Assembly (NCBI GenBank): GCA_006503475.1
Contig: RSEH01000052.1
Location: 62,001 to 126,000, forward strand
DNA: 64,000 nucleotides
Direction: 5' to 3'
Source: Stentor roeselii
Taxonomy: Eukaryota; Ciliophora; Heterotrichea; Heterotrichida; Stentoridae
Below, piece after piece: positions 29,120 through 38,807 of this stretch. A program made the position numbers and the translations under genes. Below the pieces are notes generated by a model that saw only the letters and a list, made by a program, of their open reading frames with translations, was not told the origin of the DNA and did not search any database. Position 1 is the stretch's first letter, and every line of letters starts with the position of its first letter.

Positions 29120-30988
29120 TTAAAGAGAGACTTGAAGGCTTTGAAGCAACGAAATGACTTCTCGCAGCTTGTTGAAATCTGAGAATAGACTTTGATGTGT
29201 TAAGAAACCTTCACATGCTGGGCAGATTGAGGAAACCGGCTCGCATTTAGAACAGACAAGGTGAAAACATGGAGATATCAGGTAAACTGATATTGATTCT
29301 TTGCATTTCTGGCAAGTCATCCAACTGTTTAAGGATTTTAATAGATTTTGAAGACTTTCTTGGGAGTAACTTAGAAGAATGGACTCGTTTGAGGATTTTA
29401 ATGAAAGGTTTTCGGATTCGAGCTTTTGGAGGACTTCTTCTTTGTTTTTGATGAGGAATTTGAAGTAGTCAATGTTTTTTTGAAGTTTTTCTATTTCTGA
29501 AACGAGGTCTCCATTTTCTTTATCAAGTTGAATGATTTTTTGCTGAAATCTAGAAATTTCTTCTCTGGAAAAATTATTAAAGGTATCACTATCTTTCCAA
29601 GTTAGAGTTTTTTTAAGCTTTGCAGTTTCAGCAGCTTGTAAAGCAGTTCTAGCTTTTTCTGAGTTGACTTGTTCCATCATATCTTCAATGACTCTTTGAA
29701 ATTCAGTCTCTTTATCCCTTGAGCAGATTCTTAAATTATCAAAATTTTTCCTGACAGTTTCTAAAGATTCCTTCGCAATAAGACTTTCATTTTTCAAAAC
29801 AAAATTCTGGTCCTTTAATAAAATCATTTCATATTTTAACTGTTCAATCTCTTGTTTAAGTTCATCAATAATATAAACCTTTTGCTTTTCCTCATGAATA
29901 ATCTCCAAATTTTCCTTATTTTTTCTTTCTAAGGCTTCAAAACTATTCAAAAGTTGAGAATTTTTCTTTTTTGATAAGTTGAGTTCAGCCTCTGCATCTT
30001 TTAAAGCTTCAGCGAATTTTTTTCGGTTGAACTCTGATTTTTTCAGCTGATCTTTCAAGTTTTCGTAGTCCTCATCTTTAACCTTGATTTCCTCATGTAA
30101 AAGTTTTATCTGCTTTTCAAGAACTGTCTTGAAATCCTGAACTTGAGCCGAGTTTTTTTCAAGTTCTTCTAAAAGACGTTCTTTTTCTTGTTTAAGGTTC
30201 AAGTTTTCTGTTAAAATTTCTTCTTTTTCTTGTTTAAGCTTAAAATTTTCTGCTGATAATTCAGAGTTCGTTACTTGAAAGGTTTTTTTTTCTTGTTTTG
30301 CTTTTTCGATATCGTCTTCAACGACCTGTGAATGAAAAATTGTGGATTTAAGTTTTTCTTTTTTTCCTTCAATGCTTTGGCTGCTTTCGTTTAATTTGAA
30401 ACTTGCATTTTCAGGTGAAACGTCACTCTTGTCAGAAAGATAGCTGCAGTTACTCACTGAAGGGTTTTTTGATAAAATTACTTCGACTGAGCCGGACTTT
30501 GTTATTGATTGATTTTCAGGGACTTTTAGTCTGTCGAATTCAATTGACTGTGTCATGTTTTTTACCTTTTCAGCTACTTTTTGGATTTTTGAACCAAGGT
30601 TTTTTTCTTTGAGGAAATCGATTTGAAGGCCAAGTTCACTCTTGCAGATATTTATTTTATTTTTAAAGCAGTTTGGAGAGTCTTCTTTTGGCACTTTACG
30701 CATTTGAGGACTGAAGACGTTTCTGTTTTCAAGGGTATTTTTGACTATCGCAACTTTTCTCTCATTCACAGGTGACTGAATATCAAAAAGATTAATTGCC
30801 TTACTTTTCGAGTTTTTTCCTTGATCATCATTTTTGAATTCAAAAGGAATATTTGTGACTTTCTGAGTTAGGTTCGTTGATTTTCTCTCTTTAATGCTAG
30901 GAAAACGACTAGGTAGGTTAATTGAAGAATCAATTGTCTGTCGAGGAGATTTCACAGTGGCCCTCGGACTGAGTGTGTTTCTAATCAT
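29120..30988 (-). CDS. Coiled-coil protein with C-terminal RING finger
   Basis: The 622-residue protein has a basic, Ser-rich N-terminus (1-190), a nearly continuous coiled coil (about 210-545) and a C-terminal C3HC4-type RING at about 553-590 (CQKC, then CFHLVCSKC and CPAC). It is likely a ubiquitin ligase acting on or within a filament or centrosome-like structure. I cannot name an orthologue. No intron. Confidence 0.8.
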   Translation of the reverse strand: MIRNTLSPRATVKSPRQTIDSSINLPSRFPSIKERKSTNLTQKVTNIPFEFKNDDQGKNSKSKAINLFDIQSPVNERKVAIVKNTLENRNVFSPQMRKVPKEDSPNCFKNKINICKSELGLQIDFLKEKNLGSKIQKVAEKVKNMTQSIEFDRLKVPENQSITKSGSVEVILSKNPSVSNCSYLSDKSDVSPENASFKLNESSQSIEGKKEKLKSTIFHSQVVEDDIEKAKQEKKTFQVTNSELSAENFKLKQEKEEILTENLNLKQEKERLLEELEKNSAQVQDFKTVLEKQIKLLHEEIKVKDEDYENLKDQLKKSEFNRKKFAEALKDAEAELNLSKKKNSQLLNSFEALERKNKENLEIIHEEKQKVYIIDELKQEIEQLKYEMILLKDQNFVLKNESLIAKESLETVRKNFDNLRICSRDKETEFQRVIEDMMEQVNSEKARTALQAAETAKLKKTLTWKDSDTFNNFSREEISRFQQKIIQLDKENGDLVSEIEKLQKNIDYFKFLIKNKEEVLQKLESENLSLKSSNESILLSYSQESLQNLLKSLNSWMTCQKCKESISVYLISPCFHLVCSKCEPVSSICPACEGFLTHQSLFSDFNKLREVISLLQSLQVSL

Positions 30989-31092
30989 TTATTAAAAAAC
31001 CAGTGATTTCCAGGCTTTCCTTATTGAAAAAAATGAATCTAGAACAGTATCTTTAAATATGATCCAAGCACAGTCACTAAGATTCACTTAAA

Positions 31093-31854
31093 ATGAATCT
31101 TTTCTATCTTGAAGACGGGTCAGGCTGCAAGTCTCAAAGAAAACTAAGCAAAACTCTTCCAAAAATTCATCCTGTTCTTCTTTCTAATCCTGAAAATCCT
31201 ATCCCCACTTTCAAAAATTCCTTGAAATATTCATTCAAAGAAACTTGCAATCTTCGGGAGTTCATTCCTGAAAAACCAGAACTTTCGCAAGAAATTCAAG
31301 AAAAAATCATTGAAAAGAACAATTTAAAGCGAAAATTACTTGAATTTTGTGAAAAATTAAAAAATTATCAAGGAGAAAACGATGAAATTTTATCAAGACT
31401 TCATGAACAAAAGGAAAAACTTAAAAACTTGTCTAAAATTGTTGAGGATCTAAGAGTTGAAACGAAAAATGAAGAATTTTTGCTTAAATCTGAAATAGAA
31501 AAAGAGGAATCTTCAAAAAAATCTTTAAATCGTCAAGAATCTTTACAAGAATACAAGAAAAATTCATTAAAAGCTATGAATCAAAGTCTTTCCAATGACT
31601 TACTGGAGATCACCAGGTCCCAAGACCAACTATCTCTAAAAACAACCAAAATTAACAACCTCACTTCAAAATATCATCAAAAAATCTCAAACACATCAGA
31701 ATCCCTTCTCCAAAAACAATCAAAAATCTCAGAAAAAGTCGCCATCAGCTCAGAACTTCACAATTTTCTAAAAATCGACGATACTTCAATATCAAACCTA
31801 AAAAAATCCATAAAACTTTACAATTCCTCTAAAAATTCCCTAAAATCTTCATAA
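31093..31854 (+). CDS. Coiled-coil protein of unknown function
   Basis: 253 residues, mostly a long coiled coil (about 75-245) rich in Lys, Glu, Ser and Leu, with no named domain. The ATG follows CACTTAAA, 104 bp from the divergent RING gene. The stop is only 6 bp before the ATG of the PET127-like gene on the same strand. The last 250 bp become strongly A+C-rich. Confidence 0.65.
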   Translation: MNLFYLEDGSGCKSQRKLSKTLPKIHPVLLSNPENPIPTFKNSLKYSFKETCNLREFIPEKPELSQEIQEKIIEKNNLKRKLLEFCEKLKNYQGENDEILSRLHEQKEKLKNLSKIVEDLRVETKNEEFLLKSEIEKEESSKKSLNRQESLQEYKKNSLKAMNQSLSNDLLEITRSQDQLSLKTTKINNLTSKYHQKISNTSESLLQKQSKISEKVAISSELHNFLKIDDTSISNLKKSIKLYNSSKNSLKSS

Positions 31855-31860
31855 CCATAA

Positions 31861-33462
31861 ATGTTTCTCAGAAATCTTAAAAACGCTCAAAGGTTCTTCT
31901 CAGACATTCAAAACAATGAACCCTGGATTAACCCTCGACCAGAACCGATTTCAAGAAACATATTTCCGAACTTTAGCCTCTACGCAGAAAACTACAACAT
32001 AGACGAAATAGAAGACATAAACCTTCCAGATTCTGACTTGACTGCTCCAACTTTAAAGCACAAATTAGATTCAATAATCAGAACAGAAGGAATATACATG
32101 TCAAGCCAGTTCCCCAAGGTAGTCCAGGAAGTTCCTCCAATAAACTCTGAGATATCAAAAAGACTCAACACATACATTGAAGCTTCAAAGGACCAGACAC
32201 TTATAAAAAGGTCAAAAGAAGTTTCAGCCAAGTACTTCTCAGGGTCTTCAAGTTTGACTGACGCTTTTCAGAAGATTTTTTATTCAATTACGAACTTCAA
32301 GTCGCCTGACGTGACAGGTTTTAGTAAAAGTTTCAATAATACTCAAGAAGGTTACATGTCAGCCTATCGTAAGCCCAGCATTTTCTTCTTGAAAAAACAC
32401 GAAAAGAACCTTTATAGTATCGATTCTGACAAAGGGCCTGTGAACACGAAGAACATCGATATTTTACTTAAGGGGGGAATTATCATGGAAGGACTTTTCA
32501 CGACTGAAGCTGAAGACTTTGCGAGAATAATTGACTTGAATATCCCGTTGTCTGAAGAGGATCAAAAAGCTATTTTTTTAGGTTCTAAAACTTATCGATA
32601 TCGAAAAATCGGAAAACTTGTGATAAGGTCTCAGATTGACTGCCAGGCAAAAGACGAACTTGGGAATCCTTTTGTTTATGAAATAAAAACAAGGGCTTGT
32701 TACCCAATTCGATATGATATTGAGAATTATGAAAAGTATCTTGATTATAAAATCGTTAAACGCAATGGATTAGCTGATTCTTATGAAATCGAGTATTATG
32801 ATCTTATTAGGTCTATCCTTTTGAAATACTTTTTTCAGATTAAATTGGGAAGAATGGATGGAGCGTTTTTAGCTTATCATAATACTGCAAAGTTCTTTGG
32901 GTTTGAGTATATCAGAATTGGAGAAATTGAAAAAAGACTTTTTGGGTGTCCAGAGATTTCTAATCAGGTTTTGAAAATTTGTGCTATTATTTTTCAGGAT
33001 ATTTTAGATGATGTTGTTAATGATTTTCCTGATCATGAGTTGATTAAGGTTGGGATTTTTTCGGATTTTATGTCGAAAGAAATTATGATTTTTGTGGAAC
33101 CTCATCTACATGCTTTTGAGTATCCGACTGATCCAAGGATTTTAGAAAAGATTGAGCATGAAATTGACTATTATCAGATGTTTTTTCCTAATACTAGTCC
33201 TTATGTTTATTGTCGCAAAATCTTTCCTATTATCAATGGAATCTCTCAGAATGAACCTGTATTTCTTGAACCTGGGGACCAGTACTCGTTTAAGCAGATA
33301 AAGTACTTTAAGGGCATGATGGAATTTAGCAACTACATGAATTTCTTGTTAAATGCTTATAAGTTGGACTCGAGTATTAATGATATAAGGTTTAGTGGAT
33401 TCTGGAAAAAAGATAACGATTTTCATGTTTACAGAAAACCGATTTATAAGACTTATTATTAA
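31861..33462 (+). CDS. PET127-like mitochondrial RNA-metabolism protein
   Basis: The 533-residue protein starts with a short basic segment (MFLRNLKNAQRFF) suited to mitochondrial import. The core resembles Pet127, a fungal and protist mitochondrial protein of the PD-(D/E)XK nuclease superfamily: LLKGGIIMEGLFTTEAEDFARIIDLN, then LVIRSQIDCQ followed by VYEIKTRA. The D of QIDC and E-x-K of YEIKTR would be the metal-site residues. Yeast Pet127 acts in 5' processing and turnover of mitochondrial RNA. The assignment comes from remembered motifs. The leader to the previous stop is only 6 bp (CCATAA). Confidence 0.65.
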   Translation: MFLRNLKNAQRFFSDIQNNEPWINPRPEPISRNIFPNFSLYAENYNIDEIEDINLPDSDLTAPTLKHKLDSIIRTEGIYMSSQFPKVVQEVPPINSEISKRLNTYIEASKDQTLIKRSKEVSAKYFSGSSSLTDAFQKIFYSITNFKSPDVTGFSKSFNNTQEGYMSAYRKPSIFFLKKHEKNLYSIDSDKGPVNTKNIDILLKGGIIMEGLFTTEAEDFARIIDLNIPLSEEDQKAIFLGSKTYRYRKIGKLVIRSQIDCQAKDELGNPFVYEIKTRACYPIRYDIENYEKYLDYKIVKRNGLADSYEIEYYDLIRSILLKYFFQIKLGRMDGAFLAYHNTAKFFGFEYIRIGEIEKRLFGCPEISNQVLKICAIIFQDILDDVVNDFPDHELIKVGIFSDFMSKEIMIFVEPHLHAFEYPTDPRILEKIEHEIDYYQMFFPNTSPYVYCRKIFPIINGISQNEPVFLEPGDQYSFKQIKYFKGMMEFSNYMNFLLNAYKLDSSINDIRFSGFWKKDNDFHVYRKPIYKTYY

Positions 33463-33815
33463 GAGTTCATAACATTGTGTTAATTTTATCTAGAATCTAA
33501 ATCACTTATTCAATCAGCATTTACAAATTTATTTATATGTAGGTAAATATCATTTTTAATAATAAAGATTGGATTTATAAAACTAATTATTGAATAAATA
33601 AAAGAAACTTTTACAGAAAGCCTCGAATTCATATTCTTGGTGCTCTTATACATTATAGTAATAATAATTTATACAGATATCTGAATTTCAAGCGCGGTTT
33701 ATTTTAATAAAACCTTTGATTAGTATTAAGAAGAAGTTTGTCAGAGATATAGATTTATAACTTCATTATTAAGTCTTAATCTCAAATATATATAAAATTA
33801 TTATGAAAATCGTGA
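33463..33815. other. A/T-rich spacer between convergent genes
   Basis: 353 bp with no frame, RNA gene or repeat that I can see. Confidence 0.6.
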
Positions 33816-35057
33816 TCATCTTGAAAACTCCTCAATACGCTCAGGGGAAAAAACTTTAATAAACTCTGAAAAATCGATGAGTTTATTTTTATCTCCATCA
33901 TAAGTTTGAAAAACCTCAACAATCGTCTGTTTATCAAAATTTTTTTTAAGCCCTTCATGAAACTCTTGAAAACTCAGAAATCCGTCTTTATTGCTATCAA
34001 AAGATTGAAACATAAGTCTAAGCACTTCAAGATTTATAGATTTTCTCGTATTTTTCTTCAAGTTTTTATTTCTAATCGGGTAAACTTTTTCCTTTCCACG
34101 CAAAAAAAAGTATCCTTGTTTTGACTTGACTTTTTCAATATACTCAACCAACTGACTGAACTCAACTCTTCTATTCAAGTCAAAATCAAACTCATGAAAG
34201 AAAAACTCGATATCCTTCTGAAACCGTTTATCTTCCATCAACTCTTGGTAAATCTTTCCAACAGGAGAGGATCCCTTATCATCCATATGTTTAAAGAACA
34301 TTTCTTGAAGTTTTGACAAATCACTTGCTTTGTTTTTCCATTCAAATTTCTGCATTTGGTTAGGAAGACTACTGCTTCGGTAACTGGAGGCTCTTCTGGA
34401 CTGGTTGAAAATAGAAAAACGGATAAAATTTCTATCAAAGATACTTTTTTTCCGACTGTATTTCTTTGATCTCGGGTTTTTTGCTTCATTTTTACAGAGA
34501 AGTTTGAGTATCTCAGGAGTGGCAGATACCCAGTTTATCAGGTCTTCTGTTGAAATTCCTCCATTTTTATTTGAAGCTAAGTCAAAACACTGCTTTCCAA
34601 TAGGCTCAAGGTCCAAGTTTTCATTCAAAACAGAAGCTGTCATCGTCGAGATGCCTTTAAAAAACGAAATAATCATTATTGCCATCTCTGCTTCATTCAG
34701 CTGTTGACTATTATCAAAGTCGAAAAGTAGGAAAGCGAGTTTCAGCTTCTCCTTCCAGGGAGCTGAAGAATATGTGATGATACTTGCAAGAATCTCCATC
34801 ATGTTCACTCTCATTGATGTTGTTTTGAAGTATTTGAACAGACTTTCCTCGAAACTGAATAAAGGAGTTTGTCTGGTGATTTGCTTTAATTGGATTAATG
34901 ATATGTAATAACTACCTGATTGCTTTGTTGATGAGTAACTCTTGCAAAAACTGGAGATTTGACTTGATGTCCCTGGTTGAAGGTTACAGTTGGAAAGGAA
35001 GAGAAGGGCTTGTGAGACTGGCTGGTCTAGTAATGATCCATTAACGATGTTTCCCAT
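33816..35057 (-). CDS. Myristoylated EF-hand calcium-binding protein
   Basis: From the ATG at 35057 the protein is 413 residues and starts MGNIVNGS, a good N-myristoylation site. The frame is open 73 codons further up, but that part is A/T-rich and leader-like. EF-hand loops: DFDNSQQLNEAE (about 118), DFDLNRRVEFSQ (about 292), DSNKDGFLSFQE (about 360) and DGDKNKLIDFSE (about 392). The last two are canonical. A basic Ser-rich linker separates the pairs. It resembles recoverin/calcineurin-B-like sensors but is twice as long, so it is perhaps a membrane Ca2+ sensor for contraction or secretion. Confidence 0.8.
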   Translation of the reverse strand: MGNIVNGSLLDQPVSQALLFLSNCNLQPGTSSQISSFCKSYSSTKQSGSYYISLIQLKQITRQTPLFSFEESLFKYFKTTSMRVNMMEILASIITYSSAPWKEKLKLAFLLFDFDNSQQLNEAEMAIMIISFFKGISTMTASVLNENLDLEPIGKQCFDLASNKNGGISTEDLINWVSATPEILKLLCKNEAKNPRSKKYSRKKSIFDRNFIRFSIFNQSRRASSYRSSSLPNQMQKFEWKNKASDLSKLQEMFFKHMDDKGSSPVGKIYQELMEDKRFQKDIEFFFHEFDFDLNRRVEFSQLVEYIEKVKSKQGYFFLRGKEKVYPIRNKNLKKNTRKSINLEVLRLMFQSFDSNKDGFLSFQEFHEGLKKNFDKQTIVEVFQTYDGDKNKLIDFSEFIKVFSPERIEEFSR

Positions 35058-35810
35058 TATAAAGAAAATGTTTTTAATTAAGATGGTTGAATTTTTTTGA
35101 TGGAATTGTGTGGAATTCGTTTTGGAAGATGGATAAAGGGATTTGGTGATTTTGGATTTTTTATGATTTTTCTGTTTTAGAGATAAAGGTCGGCAGAGGC
35201 TTAAGGAATGTTTTAATTCAGAATTAAGGATTCTAAAGTTTGATTTAATTTGAAGATTTACACTTGAAGTTTTCATAATTAAGCTTCCTCATCTAAACTT
35301 ATTGTATCATAGGGAATACATTTAGGGTGAAAGATAAATTTTTGTTACTCTAATAGAATTGGAGAGGCGTTCTTCGTATTTTTGATTATGTATTGGTAAT
35401 CGATTCTCACATAAATCTCATCTATTCAATAAAGTCTATCTTAAGTATTGAAAAAGGCCTGAATTATCAAACCTCCACTCAAATATCATCATGAAACTCT
35501 AAAAAATGATCTTTAGAATCTTTTAAATATAATCAATTATTTCTCTATCAAGAAAAAGCCAGCGGATGCACAATATCACAAGCAGAATCAATCATAAGAC
35601 ACAACAAATTTAAACAATAATCAAAAAGTTACAATTATAAATTAAATGTAAATAAGAATTTCAGAAAACCAGCATAATTAATCTTCTTAAGTCTTATCGA
35701 GATAAAAGTATAATCAAATGGTTATCTGACTTCTTCACTATTCTCTTTAATTGAACCAACCCTAAACTTTATCTCTCAAAAAAATCACATCTTGAGTAAT
35801 TTTAATGTAA
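35058..35810. other. A/T-rich gap, divergent promoter region
   Basis: 753 bp between the EF-hand gene (minus) and a small membrane-protein gene (plus). It includes an open but leader-like extension of the EF-hand frame (35058-35276). Nothing else is seen. Confidence 0.5.
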
Positions 35811-36146
35811 ATGTCTCTATCGGAAATCATCGAAATGGACCCTTGGCTCGAAGAGGACGAAGAAAACTATTTAAAAGCTGAGAACGCATTCCTTAAAAGC
35901 CAAGCCGGCCAAAACCCTCAGAAGCATCCTGAAAACCTGACAATAACCGGAGTAATAACAACAATTGCGAAGATTTCCTTTTACTTCTACCTAATCTTCA
36001 AGCTGATATACAAGTCTTCAGCATTAAAACTATTATTTTTCAGCATGATAAAAAATCCCAGAAAATACGGAAGTTTTTTTCTAGTTTTATTTTCATTAGT
36101 GCACACAATATTCAAGATATCTAAGAAAAAGACGAGTATATCTTAG
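35811..36146 (+). CDS. Small membrane protein of unknown function
   Basis: 111 residues: an acidic N-terminal helix, then two hydrophobic segments (about 46-66 and 86-101) separated by a basic loop, and a Lys-rich end. No family recognised. It is convergent with GlnRS, 87 bp apart. Confidence 0.6.
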   Translation: MSLSEIIEMDPWLEEDEENYLKAENAFLKSQAGQNPQKHPENLTITGVITTIAKISFYFYLIFKLIYKSSALKLLFFSMIKNPRKYGSFFLVLFSLVHTIFKISKKKTSIS

Positions 36147-36233
36147 CTAAATAACCATTATTAAATAATTTAACTCACCTTTCATCAAGAAAAGTAATAT
36201 TTTATAATAAAACCCTCTAAATTCAATACCTAA

Positions 36234-38480
36234 CTAATTAGCTTTCTTTTTCTTAGTCTCAACCAGAGTCACAATCCTATTAAAGACTTTTCTTTCCTCA
36301 TTGCTATCCGGGTCAACAACAAAGTACCCAACTCTTTCAAACTGGAACTTGTCCTCCACATTACTACCAGCAATATGCCTATGAACCAAAGAATTTCCAT
36401 GAACAGTCAGCGAGTTAGGGTTCAAATCACTGAGCCAGTCCTCAATAGCAGAGGGGTTATTAGAAAGAAACAAAGTCTCATACACCCTGACCTCAGCCCT
36501 CACAGCATCATGTTCAGAGATCCAATGAAGAATCCCCTTTGGTTTCGACTGGTCTTCCACTACTTCACATTCAAGTCTCACAACTTTTTCACCATCTTTC
36601 ACAACTTTAAGACACTTGATCTTCAGCCCAATGTACTTCAATCCAACTACTTTATTCAAACTTAACCCGAAAAACCCAGGTTTATCAACTTCTAAAAAAT
36701 CATCTCTTTCAATGAAAATTTTTTCAGAAAACCTAGCAGAGTACTTTTTTCCTTCAGGGTGTTTAGGAAATACAGGAATTTCTAAACTAGTTTCTTTTAG
36801 ATTCAAAATAAGAACTTCAATAGGGTCGACAACAGCCATAGTCCTAGGTGCATCATTATCAAGTTCTTTTCTGATGCAATGTTCCAACAAGTTGATACTG
36901 ATGATATTTTCATTTCCAGTCCTTGCAACTCCGACAGTATCAACGAAGTCATTAATGGCTTGAGCAGTGTATCCTCGTCTTCTAAGTCCATTAAGAGTGG
37001 GAAGTCTTGGGTCGTCCCATCCTTTGACGAATTTTTCCTCAACGAGTTTCTGTAGTTTTCTTTTAGACATGACAGTTTGTGAGATATTGAGTCGAGAGTA
37101 TTCCCAAACAGAAGCTCTGTAAAGATCAAGAGCTTCTAACAGCCAGTAGTAAGGGTCTCTTCTGATTTCAAACTCGAGGGTGCAGAGAGAATGAGTGATA
37201 TTTTCAATTGAATCAACGATGCAGTGCTCGAAGTCATAAGTCGGGTAGACACACCACAGGTCCCCTACATGCGGGTGAGGAGTGAACTTGACTCGATAAG
37301 CGACAGGGTCCCTCATAGTAGTATTGTTATTCGACATGTCGATTTTCATACGCAAACAAGCCTCTCCTTCCCCATAGTACCCTTTTTTCATCCTTTCAAA
37401 TTTTTTCAAGTTTTCTTCAACAGGTGAGTCTCTATGAGGACTATTGATTTTATTTGCTCTTTGTTCTTTTATCAAAGCCCAGGGCTGCTCATCCACATAA
37501 GCCTTGCCTCTTTTTATCAGCTCTACAGCCAAGTCGTACATTTCAGGGAAGTACTGAGATGCGTGGGTGATCATCCAAGGCGTGTACCCTAGCCAATTAA
37601 CGTTTTTTTTTATGTTCTCGATGTACTCCTCTGATTCCTTGTCAGGGTTCGTGTCGTCAAAGCGAAGATAAGTCTGCCCTCCGCTTTCTTCAGCCATTTT
37701 GAAACTAAATCGCATCGCTTTCGCATGGCCCAGGTGAAGGTAACCGTTTGGCTCAGGGGGAAAGCGCGTCATTACTTTTCCTTTTGTGAATTCTAGGTGC
37801 TTCTTTAGAAGAGCTTCTGAATTCACGGCGCTTTTTAAGTCGCGACCGATGCATGTTGATAATTTTTCTTTTTTTGATGGCTCTTCGAAGACTGGGGCTT
37901 TTTTCTTCTTGTCTTTTTTTAGGTCTTCTTCGGAGGGCTGAGGACCTAGCACTGAGATTAACTTTTCCTCGATTAGTTGCTTTGCTAAACGGGCGTCTCC
38001 CCATTTGTGAAGGGCTCGGACTCTCTTTAGAAGACCTCCGAGAAGGGTTTTGTCGGACCATTTTGAGGATTTGATTTTTTCTGAGTCTTCTGAGAAGACC
38101 TTTTCGACTGCTTCACGTATTTGGCTTTCAGTAACTTGAACTCCAATTCCAGAATATTCTTCAAATTCCTGAGTAGTATAAATCGAGTGTGTTCTTAAAA
38201 ACTCTCCAGCAGCATCCAACTGTGGTACCGAAGGGAGTCTTCCAGACACAATATAACTAATAAGAAAGTCCCTATGTTCCTTAGTTGCCTTCGCCTGACT
38301 GGCCAGGCTATACAATAATTTTCCATGGTCGGGAGTCCCTGAAAAGCCAGGAATGGTTTTGGCTGTCTGGATGACCTCCAAAAGTCTTTGTGTCAGTCCT
38401 GGGTTGGTGATAGTCTCGTCAGCCTTTTGAGGAGACAAGCCGATCAGGTTGATGAACACGTCTTTAGTGGATGGTTCCAT
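36234..38480 (-). CDS. GLNRS: Glutaminyl-tRNA synthetase (cytosolic)
   Basis: 748 residues from the ATG at 38480. It has the eukaryotic GlnRS N-terminal non-specific RNA-binding regions (1-190), then a class I catalytic core with the HIGH motif as HLGH (249-252) within RFPPEPNGYLHLGHAKA, FDDTNPDKE, and the KMSKS motif as MSKRKL, followed by the anticodon-binding beta-barrels. It charges tRNA-Gln. An in-frame ATG 11 codons earlier (38513) is possible. GlnRS is notable in ciliates because many read UAA/UAG as Gln; here the open frames say they are stops. Confidence 0.95.
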   Translation of the reverse strand: MEPSTKDVFINLIGLSPQKADETITNPGLTQRLLEVIQTAKTIPGFSGTPDHGKLLYSLASQAKATKEHRDFLISYIVSGRLPSVPQLDAAGEFLRTHSIYTTQEFEEYSGIGVQVTESQIREAVEKVFSEDSEKIKSSKWSDKTLLGGLLKRVRALHKWGDARLAKQLIEEKLISVLGPQPSEEDLKKDKKKKAPVFEEPSKKEKLSTCIGRDLKSAVNSEALLKKHLEFTKGKVMTRFPPEPNGYLHLGHAKAMRFSFKMAEESGGQTYLRFDDTNPDKESEEYIENIKKNVNWLGYTPWMITHASQYFPEMYDLAVELIKRGKAYVDEQPWALIKEQRANKINSPHRDSPVEENLKKFERMKKGYYGEGEACLRMKIDMSNNNTTMRDPVAYRVKFTPHPHVGDLWCVYPTYDFEHCIVDSIENITHSLCTLEFEIRRDPYYWLLEALDLYRASVWEYSRLNISQTVMSKRKLQKLVEEKFVKGWDDPRLPTLNGLRRRGYTAQAINDFVDTVGVARTGNENIISINLLEHCIRKELDNDAPRTMAVVDPIEVLILNLKETSLEIPVFPKHPEGKKYSARFSEKIFIERDDFLEVDKPGFFGLSLNKVVGLKYIGLKIKCLKVVKDGEKVVRLECEVVEDQSKPKGILHWISEHDAVRAEVRVYETLFLSNNPSAIEDWLSDLNPNSLTVHGNSLVHRHIAGSNVEDKFQFERVGYFVVDPDSNEERKVFNRIVTLVETKKKKAN

Positions 38481-38549
38481 TATATTTCTAATATATCTTC
38501 GGATGATATTCATTATGATTGGGAGAATGGGTAAAATATGGCTTAGGAG

Positions 38550-38759
38550 CTATTCTGACTTCTTGAATGAGCCTTTTGAATGTTTTTTCAACTTTTCTTC
38601 TTTTTCTAGCTCTTCTTCTGAAAGTTTTATCATGTCGCGAATGTACTGGTCACGGATTTCTTCGTAGTTTGCTGGAGGCTTGAAGATAAAGTTTGGAAGG
38701 AACATTAGGAAAATCATTACTAGGGCTAGAGCTATGCCGAACCAGACTGAGTCGTCCAT
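38550..38759 (-). CDS. Small single-pass membrane protein
   Basis: 69 residues: an N-terminal hydrophobic helix (about 6-26) after MDDSVWF, a KPPANYEE turn, then a highly charged helix ending in Lys/Ser. It resembles small integral membrane proteins of the ER or mitochondria but I do not recognise it. The gene is 69 bp upstream of GlnRS on the same strand and 48 bp from the divergent gene at 38808. Confidence 0.6.
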   Translation of the reverse strand: MDDSVWFGIALALVMIFLMFLPNFIFKPPANYEEIRDQYIRDMIKLSEEELEKEEKLKKHSKGSFKKSE

Positions 38760-38807
38760 GTTTAATTTTATTTGAATGTTTATTCTGCTAGAAACTTATA
38801 AAAACTC

